The notes: generated from the letters alone by a model not told the origin. Shown: positions 47,067-56,753, counted from the first letter of the stretch. The stretch is DNA of 64,000 nt from Stutzerimonas stutzeri (GCF_013522825.1 NZ_JAAMQZ010000002.1:124001-188000), one strand, 5' to 3'. A program made the numbers and translations.

Positions 47067-47396
47067 TCAAACCGGCATCTGCATGATGTCTTGATAGGCC
47101 TGAACCAGCTTGTTGCGTACCTGGGTCATGGCCTGAAAGGAAACGCTGGCCTTCTGCGAAGCGATCATGACATCGGTCAGATCGATACCGCCCTGCCCCA
47201 TCTCGAAGGCAGTGGCCAGTTGGTTGGAGGCTTGCTGGGTTTCATTCACCTTGTTGACCGCTTGCCCGAGCATCTCGGAAAAGCTCGGCGCGCCGACCTC
47301 GGGAACGGCAGGCTCCGGCTTGGAACGTGCCATGGCATCGGTCTGCATGGCCCGCATTTCCAGCATCAAGCGATTGAATTCAACACCTTGGCTCAT
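47067..47396 (-). CDS. fliE: flagellar MS ring-rod junction protein FliE
   Basis: A 109-residue export substrate connecting MS ring and rod. The C-terminal segment [20 protein letters not shown] and the ending [11 protein letters not shown] are family signatures. The ATG at 47396 has GGAGG about seven bases ahead and gives [14 protein letters not shown]; the upstream open frame covers the promoter. It heads the fliEFGHIJ operon. Confidence 0.96.
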   Translation of the reverse strand: MSQGVEFNRLMLEMRAMQTDAMARSKPEPAVPEVGAPSFSEMLGQAVNKVNETQQASNQLATAFEMGQGGIDLTDVMIASQKASVSFQAMTQVRNKLVQAYQDIMQMPV

Positions 47397-47451
47397 CTTG
47401 TCCTCCAACAGCTGCGGTTTTTTTGACGCTTCGCAGCGAGCACGTTCGTAA

Positions 47452-47468
47452 TAGCAACATCGGTGCCA
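47452..47468 (-). promoter_or_regulatory. sigma54 promoter of the fliE operon
   Basis: On the minus strand TGGCAC-CGATG-TTGCTA is a full match to the sigma54 -24/-12 consensus. It lies about 60 bases before the fliE ATG, and is expected to be activated by FleR and/or FleQ, encoded 40 kb away in this window. Confidence 0.88.
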
Positions 47469-47573
47469 GTCTGGGAGCGCGCCCGAGTGGAGGCTGCCGA
47501 GGAAGTACAACCAAGCGTTTCTGTCTTCCTTGCAGGCTGTGGTTTACGTCTTTTCGCTGCTTTTACTCCGCTC

Positions 47574-47838
47574 GTCGGGTCGGTGAAGCGTGACCCGACC
47601 TACAAACCCCAACCATGCGTAGGTCGGATTAGCCGAAGGCGTAATCCGACGATGCGCGATATAATCCGGCGAACGACCTCGACCCCGCCCGTCGGGTCGG
47701 TGAAGCATGACCCGACCTACAAAACCCCAACCATGCGTAGGTCGGATTAGCCGAAGGCGTAATCCGACGATGCGCGATATAACCCGGCGAACGACCTCGA
47801 CCCCGCCCGTCGGGTCGGTGAAGCGTGACCCGACCTAT
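47574..47838. repeat. tandem 117/118-base intergenic repeats with hairpins
   Basis: Two complete units (47574-47690 and 47691-47808) and the start of a third, almost identical to each other. Each unit holds two imperfect palindromes: one with arms GTCGGGTC/GACCCGAC and one with arms GTCGGATTA/TAATCCGAC. The same two modules recur at 58.8-59.0 kb. The array lies between the divergent fliE promoter and the BenE-type gene. Confidence 0.9.
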
Positions 47839-47931
47839 GAGGCTGTAACGCTCATCATGCCGCTGGCTGTATGGTGACGCGCGCAAGCAGGGCGCTTAGG
47901 CTTGGGCGCAAACAATCCAACAAGGACAACC

Positions 47932-49128
47932 ATGCCGGCCCCCTCCCGCCTGCTCTCTCGCCCACTCGCCGACAGTTCGCCATCGACCATAGTCGCCGGC
48001 TTCATCGCCATGCTCACCGGCTATACCAGCTCGCTGGTCTTGATGTTTCAGGCGGGTCAGGCCGCCGGACTCAGCAGCGGCGAAATTTCATCATGGATCT
48101 GGTCACTGTCGATCGGCATGGCGATCTGCAGTGTCGGGCTTTCGCTACGCTACCGCACCCCGGTGGTAATCGCCTGGTCCACGCCCGGCGCGGCGCTGCT
48201 GATCAGCAGCCTGCCCGGTGTTCCCTATGGCGAGGCCATCGGCGCCTTTATCTTCGCCTCCGCACTGATTGCCCTGTGCGGCCTGACAGGCAGCTTCGAA
48301 CGCCTGATGCGCAGAGTGCCGGCTTCGCTCGCGGCGGCGCTGCTGGCCGGCGTGCTGTTCAACATCGGCATCGAAATCTTCCGGGCAGTGGAGGTAGAGC
48401 CCTTGTTGGTGCTGGGGATGTGCTTCGGCTACCTGCTGGCCAAACGCCTGCTGCCGCGCTACGCGGTACTCACAGCCCTGGTCGTCGGCTGCACGCTGGC
48501 CGCTGGCCTGGGCCTGCTGGACTTCCGGCAGCTGAGTCTGGAAATCGCGGTGCCGGTCTGGACCACGCCAGCGCTGTCGTTCGCAGCCATTTTCAGCATC
48601 GGCATCCCGCTGTTCGTGATCGCCATGGCCTCGCAGAACATGCCGGGATTGGCGGTACTGCGCGCGGAGGGCTATCAGGTGCCAGCCTCGCCACTGATTT
48701 CCATCACCGGCATCGCCTCGGTGCTGCTGGCCCCGTTCGGCTCCCATGGCATTCATCTGGCAGCCATTACCATGGCCATCTGCAGCGGACCGGAGGCGCA
48801 TCCCGATCCCTCCCGGCGCTATACCGCCGCGGTCTGGTGCGGACTGTTCTACGGCATTGCCGGTATTTTCGGGGCGACGCTGGCAGCCCTGTTCGCCGCC
48901 TTTCCGGCGGCACTGGTGCTATCCATCGCAGCACTGGCCCTGCTGGGCTCGATCGGCAGCGGCCTGACCCAGGCCATGCAGCTGCCACGCGAGCGTGAGG
49001 CGGCGCTGATCACCTTCATGGTCACCGCATCCGGGCTGACGCTGTTCGGCATCGGCTCGGCGCTGTGGGGGCTGGTCGCCGGCGTGCTGACGCTATGGAT
49101 CCTCAATGGGCATAAAGCCGCGAACTGA
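47932..49128 (+). CDS. BenE-family membrane transporter
   Basis: A 398-residue polytopic protein with about 11-12 membrane spans of the BenE/YdcO family, related to nucleobase/ascorbate-type carriers; some members are called benzoate transporters. Family sequences include TPVVIAWSTPGAALL, IPLFVIAMASQNMPGLAVLRA and APFGSHGIHLAAITMAICSG. No benzoate catabolic genes are nearby, so the substrate is not known. The ATG at 47932 has an AGGAC site; a TTG ten codons earlier has no good support. It is separated from fliE by the tandem repeats. Confidence 0.88.
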   Translation: MPAPSRLLSRPLADSSPSTIVAGFIAMLTGYTSSLVLMFQAGQAAGLSSGEISSWIWSLSIGMAICSVGLSLRYRTPVVIAWSTPGAALLISSLPGVPYGEAIGAFIFASALIALCGLTGSFERLMRRVPASLAAALLAGVLFNIGIEIFRAVEVEPLLVLGMCFGYLLAKRLLPRYAVLTALVVGCTLAAGLGLLDFRQLSLEIAVPVWTTPALSFAAIFSIGIPLFVIAMASQNMPGLAVLRAEGYQVPASPLISITGIASVLLAPFGSHGIHLAAITMAICSGPEAHPDPSRRYTAAVWCGLFYGIAGIFGATLAALFAAFPAALVLSIAALALLGSIGSGLTQAMQLPREREAALITFMVTASGLTLFGIGSALWGLVAGVLTLWILNGHKAAN

Positions 49129-49243
49129 GTCAGATACCGATATCACTCGGACAGATACCCCTGCATTCCAGCCTGCCGGCTTTGCTTGCGCGGCTGCTAC
49201 CGGACGGCTAAACCAAGGGTTTTGCAAACACGCAGAGGTTTCC

Positions 49244-50245
49244 ATGAATCAGATCAACCGCCAGTTCCTGCTGGCCAGGCGTCCCGTCGGCACGCCCGGT
49301 CGTGACACCTTCGAATTCGTCGAGAAGCCTCTGGGCGAGCCCGGCCCGGGCCAGATTCTGGTCCAGGTACAATACCTGTCGCTGGACCCGGCGATGCGCG
49401 GCTGGATGAACGACGCCAAGTCCTATATCCCGCCAGTCGGCATCGGTGAAGTCATGCGCGCGCTGGGCGTCGGCAAGGTGATCGCCTCCCAGCATCCGGA
49501 GTTTGCCGAAGGCGACTACGTGAACGGTGCGCTGGGCGTACAGGCGTACTTCCTCGGCGAGCCGAAGGGCTTCTACAAGGTCGATCCGAACCAGGCGCCG
49601 CTGCCACGCTACCTTTCCGCACTGGGCATGACCGGCATGACCGCCTACTTCGCCCTGCTCGCCGTGGGCGAACCCAAGGCCGGCGAAACCGTAGTGCTCT
49701 CGGGGGCTGCGGGCGCGGTGGGCAGCGTTGCCGGGCAGATCGCGAAAATCAAGGGCTGCCGCGTGGTGGGCATCGCCGGTGGCGCCGACAAGTGCCGCTT
49801 CCTCACCGAGGAGCTCGGCTTCGACGCAGCCATCGATTACAAGAGCGAAGACGTGGCCGCGGGCCTCAAGCGCGAGTGCCCCAAGGGGGTCGACGTCTAT
49901 TTCGACAATGTCGGCGGCGACATACTCGACGCCGTGCTGACACGCCTCAGTGTGGGTGCCCGCGTAGTGATCTGCGGCGCAATCAGCCAGTACAACAACA
50001 AGGAAGCGGTCAAGGGACCGGCGAACTACCTGTCGCTGCTGGTCAACCGCGCACGCATGCAGGGCATGGTGGTCACCGATTACGTTTCACGCTACCCGGA
50101 AGCCATGCAGGACATGGCCGGTTGGCTGCAAAGCGGCGAGCTGAAGAGCAAGGAGGACATCGTCGAAGGGCTGGAAACCTTCCCCGAGACGCTGATGAAA
50201 CTCTTCACCGGCGGCAATTTCGGCAAGCTGGTGCTGAAGGTCTGA
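49244..50245 (+). CDS. zinc-independent MDR-family NADP-dependent oxidoreductase
   Basis: A 333-residue medium-chain reductase of the CurA/leukotriene B4 dehydrogenase type, which reduces double bonds of enones with NADPH. The Rossmann motif AAGAVGSVAGQIAKIKG (about 150-166) and the upstream GMTGMTAYF are typical; the catalytic zinc cysteines of true alcohol dehydrogenases are absent. The ATG at 49244 has AGAGG six bases upstream; the longer frame has no family match. The natural substrate is unknown. Confidence 0.9.
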   Translation: MNQINRQFLLARRPVGTPGRDTFEFVEKPLGEPGPGQILVQVQYLSLDPAMRGWMNDAKSYIPPVGIGEVMRALGVGKVIASQHPEFAEGDYVNGALGVQAYFLGEPKGFYKVDPNQAPLPRYLSALGMTGMTAYFALLAVGEPKAGETVVLSGAAGAVGSVAGQIAKIKGCRVVGIAGGADKCRFLTEELGFDAAIDYKSEDVAAGLKRECPKGVDVYFDNVGGDILDAVLTRLSVGARVVICGAISQYNNKEAVKGPANYLSLLVNRARMQGMVVTDYVSRYPEAMQDMAGWLQSGELKSKEDIVEGLETFPETLMKLFTGGNFGKLVLKV

Positions 50246-50284
50246 CCCGCTCCCAGGCGCTTCTCGCGTTTCAGCCATCACGCC

Positions 50285-50336
50285 GTAGGGCTGAGTTTAT
50301 TCATGAATGTGCAAGGCCGAATACATTCGGCCCTAC
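50285..50336. repeat. intergenic palindromic repeat, possible shared terminator
   Basis: An imperfect inverted repeat with ends GTAGGGC and GCCCTAC and an inner GGCCGAATACATTCGGCC palindrome lies between the convergent reductase and pyrF genes. It lacks a T-tract, so a terminator role is uncertain. Confidence 0.6.
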
Positions 50337-50355
50337 GAGCCTTGCGGCATGAAGG

Positions 50356-51066
50356 TTATGCCAGGGAAGCAGAACCCAGTTCGGCCACCACGGCGGCCAG
50401 CGCCTGGGCCGGATCGGCGGCTTGGGCGATGGGACGCCCGATGACCAGATAATCCGAACCCGCCGCCATCGCCTCGGACGGCGTCAGGATGCGCCGCTGG
50501 TCATCGGCGGCGCTGCCGGCAGGGCGAATGCCCGGCGTCACCAGTTGCAGCTGCGCGAACTGCTCCTTCAGGGGTTGGGCTTCCTGCGCCGAACACACCA
50601 GTCCGTCCAGGCCGGCCTGCGCCGCCAGCCCGGCCAGGCGCAGGACCTGCTCCTGCGGCGGCAGATCCAGGCCGATACCGGCCAGGTCCGCCTGTTCCAT
50701 GCTGGTCAGCACCGTCACGCCGATCAGCAGCGGCTGCGCCCCGTTCACCTTGTCCAGCGTCTCGCGACAGGCCGCCATCATCCGCAGGCCGCCCGAGCAA
50801 TGCACATTGACCATCCACACACCCAGTTCCGCCGCCGCCTTGACGGCCATCGCCGTGGTGTTGGGAATGTCATGGAATTTCAGATCCAGGAACACCTCGA
50901 AGCCCTTGGCCTGCAAGGCTTCGACCACCTGCGGCCCGCAACGGGTGAACAGCTCCTTGCCGACCTTGACCCGACACAGCGTCGGATCGAGTTGCCCAGC
51001 CAGTGCCAGCGCGGCCTCATGGGAAGGAAAATCGAGCGCAACAATGATGGGCGTCTGGCAGGTCAT
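50356..51066 (-). CDS. pyrF: orotidine-5'-phosphate decarboxylase PyrF
   Basis: A 236-residue TIM-barrel enzyme that converts OMP to UMP, the last step of pyrimidine synthesis. The catalytic Asp-Lys-Asp motif is in [12 protein letters not shown], with Lys near 38 in [10 protein letters not shown] and the phosphate-binding [15 protein letters not shown] and VIGRPI segments. It is a class typical of gammaproteobacteria and is divergent from the small DUF2897 gene. Confidence 0.97.
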   Translation of the reverse strand: MTCQTPIIVALDFPSHEAALALAGQLDPTLCRVKVGKELFTRCGPQVVEALQAKGFEVFLDLKFHDIPNTTAMAVKAAAELGVWMVNVHCSGGLRMMAACRETLDKVNGAQPLLIGVTVLTSMEQADLAGIGLDLPPQEQVLRLAGLAAQAGLDGLVCSAQEAQPLKEQFAQLQLVTPGIRPAGSAADDQRRILTPSEAMAAGSDYLVIGRPIAQAADPAQALAAVVAELGSASLA

Positions 51067-51209
51067 GGCGAAGTCCTTGGCAAAATTCGGCGCGTATTGT
51101 CGCAGAAAACACCGAATGAAGCGCCGTCGAAACCCGCTACAGGTGACGCTGCCCTGCCCCCCGGCGTAAGGTGACAGACATCACCCTCCACATGGTTCAG
51201 GAGAAAAAC

Positions 51210-51377
51210 ATGCCTTGGTATATCTGGTTACTACTGGCCGTGGTGCTCGGCAGTATCGTCGGCGGCCTGCTGATGCTGCGCGCCGGCGCCCGCAAGATTC
51301 CGCTGACCGAAGAGCAAAAACAGCGCATCGCCCAGCGCAACGCCGAAGCGGATGCCGAGGATGCGCGCAACAGATAA
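51210..51377 (+). CDS. small DUF2897 membrane protein
   Basis: A 55-residue protein with one membrane span (about 2-24, PWYIWLLLAVVLGSIVGGLL) and a charged C-terminal tail KIPLTEEQKQRIAQRNAE, matching the DUF2897 family that sits beside pyrF in pseudomonads. The ATG has AGGAG about seven bases ahead; codons upstream in frame are not conserved. It is convergent with the MocR-type gene, with three bases between stops. The function is unknown. Confidence 0.88.
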   Translation: MPWYIWLLLAVVLGSIVGGLLMLRAGARKIPLTEEQKQRIAQRNAEADAEDARNR

Positions 51378-51380
51378 CAC

Positions 51381-52811
51381 TCAAGCAGCCTGACGGCAGA
51401 GCTGCCCGGCGAGTTCGCCCAACCTCTTCAGCGCCCGCTCCGCTTCGACCGTCCAGGGCAATCCGCAATTGAGCCGCACACAGTGGTTGAACTGCTCGGT
51501 ATTGCTGAAGATGAGCCCCGGCGCAATGCTGATCCCCTGCTGCAAGGCCAGGGTATGCAGGTCCTTGGTATTGATCCGCGCCGGCAGGCTGACCCAGAGG
51601 ATGAAGCCGCCGGTGGGACGGGTCATCTGGGTGCCTTCGGGAAAATAGCGCTGCACCGCCAGCTGGAAGGCGCTGAGATTCTTGCGGTATTCCTGCCGGA
51701 TGAAGCGCAGATGCCGGTCATAGCCACCATTTTCCAGGTAGGCGGCGACGCCCATCTGGGTGACGCTACAGGCCGAGTGGGTGCTGAAGGTCTGTAGTCG
51801 CTGGATCTCTTCGCGATAGCGACCAGGCACGATCCAGCCAATGCGCACGCCCGGAGACAGGGTCTTGGAGAAGCTCGAGCAATAGATCACCCGGCCCTCT
51901 CGATCATTGGACTTGAGCGCCCTGATCGGGCCTGACTCGAACATCAGCTCGCCATAGATATCGTCCTCGACGATCTGGATGTCGAACCGTGCCGCCAGCT
52001 TCAGCAGCTGCTTCTGCCGCACGTCAGGCATGCTGCCGCCCAGCGGATTGCTCAGGCGCGCGGTCAGCACCAGCGCCTTGATCGGCCACTGACTGGCAGC
52101 CAGCTGCAAGGCTTCGAGGCTCAAGCCGGTATCCGGATCGCAGGGAATCTCGATGACCTTCAGCCCGAGCAGATCGGCCAGTTGCAGCAGGCCGTAGTAG
52201 CTGGGCGATTCGGCGGCGATCAGGTCTCCGGGACGGGTCAGCACGCGCAGCGACATCTGCAGCGCATCGACACAGCCGTGGGTGATCACCACCTCATCCG
52301 GCCCGACCACCACGCCGGCGTCACGCATGCGAATCGCCACCTGGCGGCGCAGTGGCTCGTAGCCAGGGCTGAACATATAGCTGAAGGCCCGCGGGCTCTG
52401 GAAACGGGTGACCTTGGCCAGTTGCTGGTGCAATGCCCGCACCGGCAGGTAATCGACGTGGGGCACCGCCGCACCGAAGGGAATCAGGCCATCACGGCGC
52501 GACTCGCTGAGCACCAGGTTGATGATGCTGCTGCGGGTGACCAGTGCGGGGCGCTCGACCTGGGCGATATCCGGCGTCGGCGCCGTCAGGGCCGGGGTAT
52601 GGTGCACATAGAAGCCGGACTGCGGTCGGGCCCGGATCATCCCCTGGTCTTCGAGATTGGCGTAGGCCTGCAACACGGTGGCGTGACTGACGTTCAGTTG
52701 CTGACTCAGCTTGCGTACCGAGGGCACACGCTCGCCCGGCAGGTAGACACCGCGGCGGATGTCCTCCGCGAGCTGATGTGCGATGCGCTGATAAAGCAAC
52801 AGACTGGTCAT
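51381..52811 (-). CDS. MocR-type PLP-dependent GntR regulator
   Basis: A 476-residue regulator with an N-terminal GntR winged helix (about 1-70, GERVPSVRKLSQQLNVSHATVLQAYANLEDQG-type sequence seen) and a C-terminal aminotransferase-like domain (about 95-470). The PLP-lysine is in CSSFSKTLSPGVRIGWI. Proteins of this kind (PdxR, TauR, GabR relatives) sense amines or vitamin B6 and usually act on a neighbouring gene; here no obvious aminotransferase target is adjacent. The ATG at 52811 (MTSLLLYQRIA) has AGGGA upstream and is preferred over a start 25 codons earlier. Confidence 0.9.
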   Translation of the reverse strand: MTSLLLYQRIAHQLAEDIRRGVYLPGERVPSVRKLSQQLNVSHATVLQAYANLEDQGMIRARPQSGFYVHHTPALTAPTPDIAQVERPALVTRSSIINLVLSESRRDGLIPFGAAVPHVDYLPVRALHQQLAKVTRFQSPRAFSYMFSPGYEPLRRQVAIRMRDAGVVVGPDEVVITHGCVDALQMSLRVLTRPGDLIAAESPSYYGLLQLADLLGLKVIEIPCDPDTGLSLEALQLAASQWPIKALVLTARLSNPLGGSMPDVRQKQLLKLAARFDIQIVEDDIYGELMFESGPIRALKSNDREGRVIYCSSFSKTLSPGVRIGWIVPGRYREEIQRLQTFSTHSACSVTQMGVAAYLENGGYDRHLRFIRQEYRKNLSAFQLAVQRYFPEGTQMTRPTGGFILWVSLPARINTKDLHTLALQQGISIAPGLIFSNTEQFNHCVRLNCGLPWTVEAERALKRLGELAGQLCRQAA

Positions 52812-52958
52812 TTCGTCGATCCCTGCCAACTGGACCATAACAGTAGTACAGCCCTGCCAGGCATGACCAGTACAGTTAAACAGCAACTCACCGACACAGT
52901 CGGTTACAGATCACTGAAAAGCCAGCCGAGCTGGTAGTACTTCGTTAAAAACAACCTG

Positions 52959-53756
52959 TCAGCGTGGGTTACCCAGGCGCCCCTCGGCATCGGAAAAGAC
53001 GATCTCGACCCGGCGATTCTGCGCACGCCCTCGCGCCGATGCATTCTCGCTGATACGAAAGGCCTCGCCGTACCCCACGACGTCCATGCGCCCGGCCTCG
53101 ATGCCCAGCTCCTCCAGGAAGTTGGCGACCACCTGGGCGCGGGAACGGGACAGCGCCAGGTTTTCCGCCGCGCTGCCGCGATTGTCGGTGTAGCCCTCGA
53201 TACGCACCCTGCGCGCAGGGTTGAGCTGGAGAAAATGCGCCAGCTTGAGCAGCCGATGGTTGGCTGCCGCCCCCAGTTCGGCGCTGGAGGGTTTGAACAG
53301 CACATCCCCCAGGGTCATCACCAGGCCACGACCGGTTTCGGCTGCAGCGAGGCCGGCCATCTGATCTTCCAGCCACTGCCCCTGCTGGCGCATATCCAGC
53401 AAGCGGGCCTGCTGCAGGGTCTGGCGCAACCGCTCATGCTCCATTTCCAGCTGGGTGGCGCGGCGCTGGTTCTGCAACTGTTCGCCGTGCTGGCTGGCGA
53501 TCTGACTGTAACGCTGACTGAGATAGGCGTAATGCAGGGCATCCTCGGCGTTGCCCGAATAATCGGCAAAGCGCTGGGCACGCTCCAGTGATTCCTCGGC
53601 ACGCCGCACATCCATGGGCACATCGCCCACTACCTGCGGGTTTTCGCTGACGGCCTGGTACGCCAGGCGCGCCTCTCCCAGCGCCTGTCTCACTTCAGGA
53701 CTCGTGCACCCCTGGAGCAAGCCCAGCGACAGCAACCCGACGACAAAAGGCTTCAT
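52959..53756 (-). CDS. OmpA-like lipoprotein with DUF4398 domain
   Basis: A 265-residue lipoprotein with lipobox LLQGC at residue 17, a helical DUF4398-type N-terminal part (about 25-90), a coiled-coil region (about 85-135) and a C-terminal OmpA peptidoglycan-binding domain (about 145-260) with IEGYTDNRGSAAENLALSRSRAQ and GRAQNRRVEI. It should anchor an outer-membrane lipid to peptidoglycan. Its ATG overlaps the stop of the preceding DUF4398 lipoprotein gene by four bases, and both follow a solute-binding protein gene on the same strand. Confidence 0.9.
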   Translation of the reverse strand: MKPFVVGLLSLGLLQGCTSPEVRQALGEARLAYQAVSENPQVVGDVPMDVRRAEESLERAQRFADYSGNAEDALHYAYLSQRYSQIASQHGEQLQNQRRATQLEMEHERLRQTLQQARLLDMRQQGQWLEDQMAGLAAAETGRGLVMTLGDVLFKPSSAELGAAANHRLLKLAHFLQLNPARRVRIEGYTDNRGSAAENLALSRSRAQVVANFLEELGIEAGRMDVVGYGEAFRISENASARGRAQNRRVEIVFSDAEGRLGNPR

Positions 53757-54106
53757 TGCACCGCCCCCAACTGCTCACGTAGCTGGGCGATACGTCGATT
53801 CAGCTCCAGCAGTTGCAGCTGGCTCTTCTCGTTCAGCACCCTCGCCTCGGCCAGCCGCGCATCCAGTTCCGCCTGTTCGGCCCGCAGGCGCGCCTCACGG
53901 TAGCGCTCCCTTGCCATCGCGGCCTGGGCTTTGCCGAGTTTTTCTTCAGCCATGAGCAGTTCCGGCGTTTGCTCTGGAACGCCGACCGCATGCGCCTGAG
54001 CCACGGCCTGCTCACTGAGCTTCAACTGTTCATTCGGTGCCGGATCGCTGGCGCAGCCGCCGACTATGGCCAGCGACACGAGGATGCAGGAAAGGGATGT
54101 TCTCAA
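53753..54106 (-). CDS. DUF4398 lipoprotein
   Basis: A 117-residue lipoprotein with signal and lipobox IVGGC at residue 18, followed by a wholly helical Ala/Glu/Arg-rich domain (about 28-115) of the DUF4398 type. The best start is a TTG (MRTSLSCILV) 22 bases after the solute-binding protein gene, since the encoded signal peptide needs that start. It overlaps the downstream OmpA-like gene, which carries a second copy of the same kind of helical domain. The function is unknown. Confidence 0.85.
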   Translation of the reverse strand: MRTSLSCILVSLAIVGGCASDPAPNEQLKLSEQAVAQAHAVGVPEQTPELLMAEEKLGKAQAAMARERYREARLRAEQAELDARLAEARVLNEKSQLQLLELNRRIAQLREQLGAVQ

Positions 54107-54128
54107 GCGCGTGTTCCCGAATAACAGG

Positions 54129-54959
54129 TTAGGGTTTCGGCTTTATCGACTGCTGCTTCCAGCGTTCGAGATTTTCCGCCAGCAATTGCTCCTCGACGCC
54201 AGCGGCGCGCAATTCTGTCATTTTTACCGCCAGCTGTCCGCGCAACCAGGGGCTGTTGCAGGCCGAGTCGTGGGCGACGGCGAAATGCATGCCACGCCCG
54301 GACACCGGCGGCTCCAGGCGCTGTACAGCGTCGAGAAGCCCCAGCGCACTCATCCGGGCCACGGCGTTGTAGCGTTCATGCAGCACATAATCGGCCTTTC
54401 CCGCCAGCAACTGCTGCACGGCCTCGGCCAGGCCAGGCGTCGAACGCAGGTGCAGGTTTTCCTTGGCGTACTGCTCGAAGTCACCAACAAATTTCGTCAT
54501 GGCCCCATGAACCCCGGGACGCCCGTGCAGATCCTCGCGGCTGGCATAGAGAAAGCCCGGCTCGTTGCGAACCCAGGCCACCAATTGCAGGGAAGTAATC
54601 GGCGGATGGACGACATCCATGTGCTCAAGCGCCTGTCGGCTCAAGTCCGCATCGAGCAGCAGGTCCATCCTGCCGCTGCGCACTTCCTCGAAGGCCTTGT
54701 CGGCATTGCCCGCGTAGAGCACTTCAAGTTTCAGGTCGAGTGAGTCGGTGATTTTTTTCAGCAGATCGGCATTGGCGCCCATCAGCCGCTTGGGGTTCTG
54801 CGGATCTCGCCAGAGAAACGGCGGATTGTCCGCATTACCGGTGGCTATCAGCCGCTCGCACTTTCCTGCCGCCGCGCTGGCAGCTAGCGGAGCCGCCAGT
54901 GACAGCACAATCAAAGCGGATTTCAGCAGCAAAGCACAGCGCATGGAAAGCCTCGTCAT
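54129..54959 (-). CDS. periplasmic solute-binding protein family 3, no cognate permease
   Basis: A 276-residue secreted protein with a signal peptide (cleavage near ASAAA-GK) and the bilobed family 3 fold (LLKKITDSLDLKLEVLYAGN, then VRSGRMDLLLDADLSRQAL). Such proteins usually serve amino-acid ABC importers, but no permease or ATPase gene is near. It is instead the first gene of an operon with two lipoproteins, so a sensing or envelope role is possible. Confidence 0.85.
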   Translation of the reverse strand: MTRLSMRCALLLKSALIVLSLAAPLAASAAAGKCERLIATGNADNPPFLWRDPQNPKRLMGANADLLKKITDSLDLKLEVLYAGNADKAFEEVRSGRMDLLLDADLSRQALEHMDVVHPPITSLQLVAWVRNEPGFLYASREDLHGRPGVHGAMTKFVGDFEQYAKENLHLRSTPGLAEAVQQLLAGKADYVLHERYNAVARMSALGLLDAVQRLEPPVSGRGMHFAVAHDSACNSPWLRGQLAVKMTELRAAGVEEQLLAENLERWKQQSIKPKP

Positions 54960-55008
54960 GGATCGATGGAACCGGACGGCGATCTTAGCATTGCAACCGA
55001 GCGCCCAA

Positions 55009-55037
55009 GAAAAACCCGCTACGCGAGCGGGTTTTTC
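55009..55037. terminator. bidirectional terminator downstream of etfA
   Basis: A perfect inverted repeat AAAAACCCGCT / AGCGGGTTTTT with a five-base loop follows the etfA stop by about 40 bases. The T-tract in the minus direction ends the etfBA transcript; the other strand would also terminate. Confidence 0.9.
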
Positions 55038-55073
55038 TGCAGCGCATTAGGGTCTGATCAACAGACCCTAATC

Positions 55074-56003
55074 TCAGACGAGCTTTTCCAGCTCCGGCAC
55101 GATCTCGAACAGATCGCCCACCAGGCCGTAGTCGGCCACCTGGAAGATCGGCGCATCTTCGTCCTTGTTGATCGCGACGATCACCTTGGAATCCTTCATG
55201 CCCGCCAGGTGCTGAATGGCACCGGAGATGCCGACCGCGATGTACAGCTGCGGCGCGACGATCTTGCCGGTCTGACCGACCTGCATGTCGTTGGGCACGA
55301 AGCCGGCATCGACTGCGGCGCGGGAAGCGCCGACTGCGGCGCCCAGCTTGTCGGCCAGCGAGTACAGGTGCTTGAAGTTCTCGCCGTTGCCCATGCCGCG
55401 ACCACCGGAGATGACGACCTTGGCGGCGGTCAGCTCAGGACGGTCGGACTTGGCCAGTTCTTCACCGGCGAAGGAGGAAATACCCTTGTCGCCAGTACCG
55501 GACACCTGCTCTACAGCAGCGGAACCACCTTCGGCATTGACCGGATCGAAACCGGTTGCACGCACGGTGATGACCTTGATGGCTGCCGTGGACTGTACGG
55601 TGGCAATGGCGTTGCCGGCGTAGATCGGGCGCTTGAAGGTATCGGGGCTCTCGACCGCAACGATCTCGGAGATCTGGTCGACATCCAGCTGTGCGGCCAC
55701 GCGCGGCAGGAAGTTCTTGCCATTGGTGGTGGCGGCAGCCAGGACGTGGCTGTAGTTGGTGGCCAGATCGGCGATCAGTGGCGCGACGTTTTCCGGCAGC
55801 TGGTTGGCGTAGGCTGCGTCGTCGGCGACCAGCACCTTGGATACGCCCTCGATCTTGGCAGCCGCTTCGCCGATGGCGCCGCAGCCACTGCCGGCTACCA
55901 GTACATGGATGTCGCCACCGATGGCTTGGGCCGCGGCGACGGTATTCAGGGTCGCGGCAGCCAGAACGGCGTTGTTGTGTTCAGCGATAACCAGGATAGT
56001 CAT
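55074..56003 (-). CDS. etfA: electron transfer flavoprotein alpha subunit EtfA
   Basis: A 309-residue FAD-binding subunit of the electron carrier that takes electrons from acyl-CoA dehydrogenases. The FAD site is visible as the SGGRGM segment near residue 200, then [18 protein letters not shown] and the C-terminal [17 protein letters not shown]. It starts directly after etfB, and the partner quinone reductase is encoded divergently. Confidence 0.97.
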   Translation of the reverse strand: MTILVIAEHNNAVLAAATLNTVAAAQAIGGDIHVLVAGSGCGAIGEAAAKIEGVSKVLVADDAAYANQLPENVAPLIADLATNYSHVLAAATTNGKNFLPRVAAQLDVDQISEIVAVESPDTFKRPIYAGNAIATVQSTAAIKVITVRATGFDPVNAEGGSAAVEQVSGTGDKGISSFAGEELAKSDRPELTAAKVVISGGRGMGNGENFKHLYSLADKLGAAVGASRAAVDAGFVPNDMQVGQTGKIVAPQLYIAVGISGAIQHLAGMKDSKVIVAINKDEDAPIFQVADYGLVGDLFEIVPELEKLV

Positions 56004-56753
56004 TTAGATTACCTTCGCCTCGTTCTTCAGTTTCTCGACCAGTTCAGCCACGGACTTGACCTTGACGCCAGCGCTGCGCGCAGCGGGCGCTTCGACCTTG
56101 AGGGTCTTCAGAGTGGAGCTGGTGGTAACGCCCAGCGCATCTGGCGTCAGGGTTTCCAGCGGCTTCTTCTTGGCCTTCATGATGTTCGGCAGCGAGGCGT
56201 AGCGCGGCTCGTTCAGGCGCAGGTCGGTAGTGACGATCGCCGGCAGGTTCAGCGCGACGGTCTGCAGGCCGCCGTCGATTTCACGGGTGACATTGACCTT
56301 GTCGCCGGCGACTTCCACCTTGGAGGCGAAGGTGCCCTGGGCATAGCCGGTCAGCGCGCCGAGCATCTGCCCGGTCTGGTTGTTGTCGCTGTCGATGGCC
56401 TGCTTGCCGAGGATGATCAACTGCGGCTGCTCCTTGTCGACCACGGCCTTGAGCAGCTTGGCCACGGCCAGGGAGTTGAGCTCTTCAGTCGACTCGATCA
56501 GCACGCCGCGATCAGCACCCAGCGCCAGCGCGGTACGCAGCTGCTCCTGGGCAGCGGTCGGGCCGATGGTGACGACCACGATTTCATTCGCCACGCCCTT
56601 CTCTTTCAGGCGCACGGCTTCTTCCACGGCGATTTCGCAGAAGGGGTTCATCGACATCTTGACGTTGGCGAGGTCGACGCCGGAGTTGTCCGCCTTGACG
56701 CGAACCTTGACGTTGTAATCGACCACTCGTTTGACAGCTACGAGAATCTTCAT
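56004..56753 (-). CDS. etfB: electron transfer flavoprotein beta subunit EtfB
   Basis: A 249-residue AMP-binding subunit of the ETF heterodimer. The N terminus [17 protein letters not shown], the [15 protein letters not shown] segment, and the signature [23 protein letters not shown] are typical. The gene is complete and starts etfBA. A PsrA-like operator lies in the shared upstream region. Confidence 0.97.
   Translation of the reverse strand: MKILVAVKRVVDYNVKVRVKADNSGVDLANVKMSMNPFCEIAVEEAVRLKEKGVANEIVVVTIGPTAAQEQLRTALALGADRGVLIESTEELNSLAVAKLLKAVVDKEQPQLIILGKQAIDSDNNQTGQMLGALTGYAQGTFASKVEVAGDKVNVTREIDGGLQTVALNLPAIVTTDLRLNEPRYASLPNIMKAKKKPLETLTPDALGVTTSSTLKTLKVEAPAARSAGVKVKSVAELVEKLKNEAKVI

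Noticed and set aside
47574..47838. Tandem repeats as a CRISPR array
   Set aside because: Units of 117-118 bases are identical over their whole length with no variable spacers, and no cas genes are present.
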